This document shows, in pieces, positions 61,607-62,339 of a stretch of 62,339 nucleotides of DNA. The stretch is from JAVBME01 sp031552765 (GTDB taxonomy: Bacteria > Bacillota > Negativicutes > Acidaminococcales > JAISLQ01), in the NCBI GenBank assembly GCA_031552765.1, contig JAVBME010000001.1, positions 1 through 62,339 on the forward strand. The letters run 5' to 3'. Below the pieces are notes generated by a model. That model worked only from the letters and a program-made list of their open reading frames with translations, did not search any database and was not told the origin of the DNA. A program made the position numbers and the translations under genes. Position 1 is the first letter of the stretch, and every line of letters begins with the position of its first letter.

Positions 61607-61757
61607 GTCCTCAAAAGCGTCCGAAAAACACGTCCAAAAAAGAAAATAGTGGGTATATGCCAGTAAAATAGGGCGCTTTTTTAGTCGTCGGACGCATCGG
61701 CGGACAAAGCAAAGGGCAGAAAGAGCTATACACTCTTTCTGCCCTTAAGTCGTTTTT
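61607..61757. repeat. 151-bp repeat, right copy
   Basis: Same orientation as 48141-48291. The perfect 14-bp hairpin AAGGGCAGAAAGAG (61712-61725) and its complement (61733-61746) lead to CGTTTTT, a terminator for the aminotransferase. Here the following DUF4143 gene tail (61758-61819) is complete, in contrast to the left copy. 58 bp separate the aminotransferase stop from the repeat. Confidence 0.88.
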
Positions 61758-61783
61758 CGGTGATTTAAAGGTTAGCAACAAGA

Positions 61784-62339
61784 TCAAATTAGCCAGGCGG
61801 GAACTAGCCAGTTGTTTTTATCTATAGGTAAAAGCTTGTCATAAAGGCATATTACACTGCCTGTTCCTATTTTTTTGCCGGTTTTTTCCAGTACGGGAAA
61901 ATGTTTTATAGCGCCTTTACCAGGATTGGCAGATTTTTTTATCTCTATGGGGTATAAAGTTCCGTCTTGTTCTATGATCAAGTCGATTTCTTTTTTGTCA
62001 GTGTCGCGGTAATAATAGATGGGAGGCTGTTTAGCGTCATTATACCAGCTTTTTATTATCTCGCTCACCACCCATGTTTCAAAAAACGCGCCGGACATAG
62101 CCCCCACCTCCAAAGTGTCGGGATCGGTCCATCTGGTCAGGTAGGCGCATAGCCCTGTGTCCATGAAGTACATATTCGGAGCTTTGATGATCCTTTTTAA
62201 AGTGCTTCTAAAATAAGGGGTTACCAAGAATACTATTCCCGAGGATACAAGAATAGACAGCCATTGTTTTGCCGTAGGCGCACTGATACCAATATCTTTG
62301 GCCAAGTCGGCATAACTAACCATTTGGCTGGTCCTGGCG
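61784..62339 (-). CDS. DUF4143/AAA_14-type ATPase, C-terminal part (cut by window edge)
   Basis: About 185 residues of an open frame entering from the right edge. SQMVSYADLAKDIGISAPTAKQWLSIL is the winged-helix segment of the DUF4143 domain, followed by YFMDTGLCAYLT, FETWVVSEI and RDTDKKEIDLIIEQDGTLYPIEIKKS, which resembles the nuclease-like end seen in these proteins (D, E-x-K). It ends LVPAWLI, as is usual. The N-terminal AAA domain lies outside the window. The family is found scattered in mobile or variable regions, role unclear. Confidence 0.85.
   Translation of the reverse strand, partial: ARTSQMVSYADLAKDIGISAPTAKQWLSILVSSGIVFLVTPYFRSTLKRIIKAPNMYFMDTGLCAYLTRWTDPDTLEVGAMSGAFFETWVVSEIIKSWYNDAKQPPIYYYRDTDKKEIDLIIEQDGTLYPIEIKKSANPGKGAIKHFPVLEKTGKKIGTGSVICLYDKLLPIDKNNWLVPAWLI

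Noticed and set aside
1..62339. CRISPR arrays, rRNA genes and riboswitches
   Set aside because: No regularly spaced short repeats, no rRNA sequence and no cobalamin-riboswitch-like leader were seen; a covariance-model scan would be needed to exclude small structured RNAs.

Overview
The window looks like chromosome of a strictly anaerobic, amino-acid-fermenting member of the Bacillota, most likely a Negativicutes-type organism. This is inferred from the content: the GlgC/GlgD pair typical of Firmicutes, a DUF2225 protein, a SpoVB-like flippase, MotAB, glutamate dehydrogenase beside an electron-transfer flavoprotein, a coenzyme-B12 glutamate mutase and a 2-oxoacid:ferredoxin oxidoreductase. No rRNA or marker gene fixes the taxon.

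Layout. 1-300: 3' end of an IS1182-like transposase and two hairpins. 0.3-8.2 kb: small membrane protein, a cysteine-motif redox protein beside a CoA-disulfide-reductase/rhodanese fusion, a eukaryotic-type hexokinase, motAB, and two exported M48 metallopeptidases. 8.3-20.5 kb: a compact glycogen operon (glgB, glgC, glgD, glgA, glgP, a fused alpha-amylase/4-alpha-glucanotransferase, DUF2225). 20.9-29.7 kb: amidohydrolase, DcuC-type carrier, LysR regulator, class III aminotransferase, glutamate dehydrogenase, etfBA. 29.8-33.1 kb: DapA-family aldolase, GNAT, YgjP-like metallopeptidase, threonine aldolase. 33.2-38.4 kb: a cupin/XRE regulator divergent from an SDR, two BKACE enzymes and an AtoE-like fatty-acid carrier. 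38.5-43.9 kb: lipoprotein, a metal P-type ATPase with its ArsR repressor and a clear promoter/operator, and a SpoVB-like flippase. 43.9 kb: tRNA-Thr(CGU). 44.0-48.1 kb: a very small integrative element (ATPase, small protein, excisionase, tyrosine integrase). 48.4-61.5 kb: a sigma-54-controlled catabolic cluster. 61.6-62.3 kb: repeat and a truncated DUF4143 ATPase.

The most interesting region is 48.1-61.8 kb. A PrpR-type sigma-54 activator precedes an excellent -24/-12 promoter and a one-directional series: aconitase-family large and small subunits, a DASS dicarboxylate carrier, glutamate mutase (GlmS, GlmL, GlmE), a four-subunit 2-oxoacid:ferredoxin oxidoreductase and a fold-type I aspartate-like aminotransferase. 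The classical methylaspartate-pathway partners (methylaspartate ammonia-lyase, citramalate lyase) are absent from the window. The whole block is bracketed by a 151-bp direct repeat (about 93% identical, 10 mismatches counted by eye). The left copy sits 7 bp after the integrase stop and carries a degenerate remnant of the DUF4143 gene that is intact beside the right copy. This suggests that the cluster is an acquired catabolic island joining C4/C5 branched dicarboxylate chemistry to coenzyme-B12 carbon-skeleton rearrangement and ferredoxin reduction. The substrate and the direction of flux are inference.

A second candidate system is the 34.1-38.4 kb operon, with two different BKACE paralogues, an SDR and a short-chain fatty-acid carrier. 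It probably handles an unidentified beta-hydroxy/beta-keto acid. All coordinates, starts and motifs were read by eye. No database or alignment was run.
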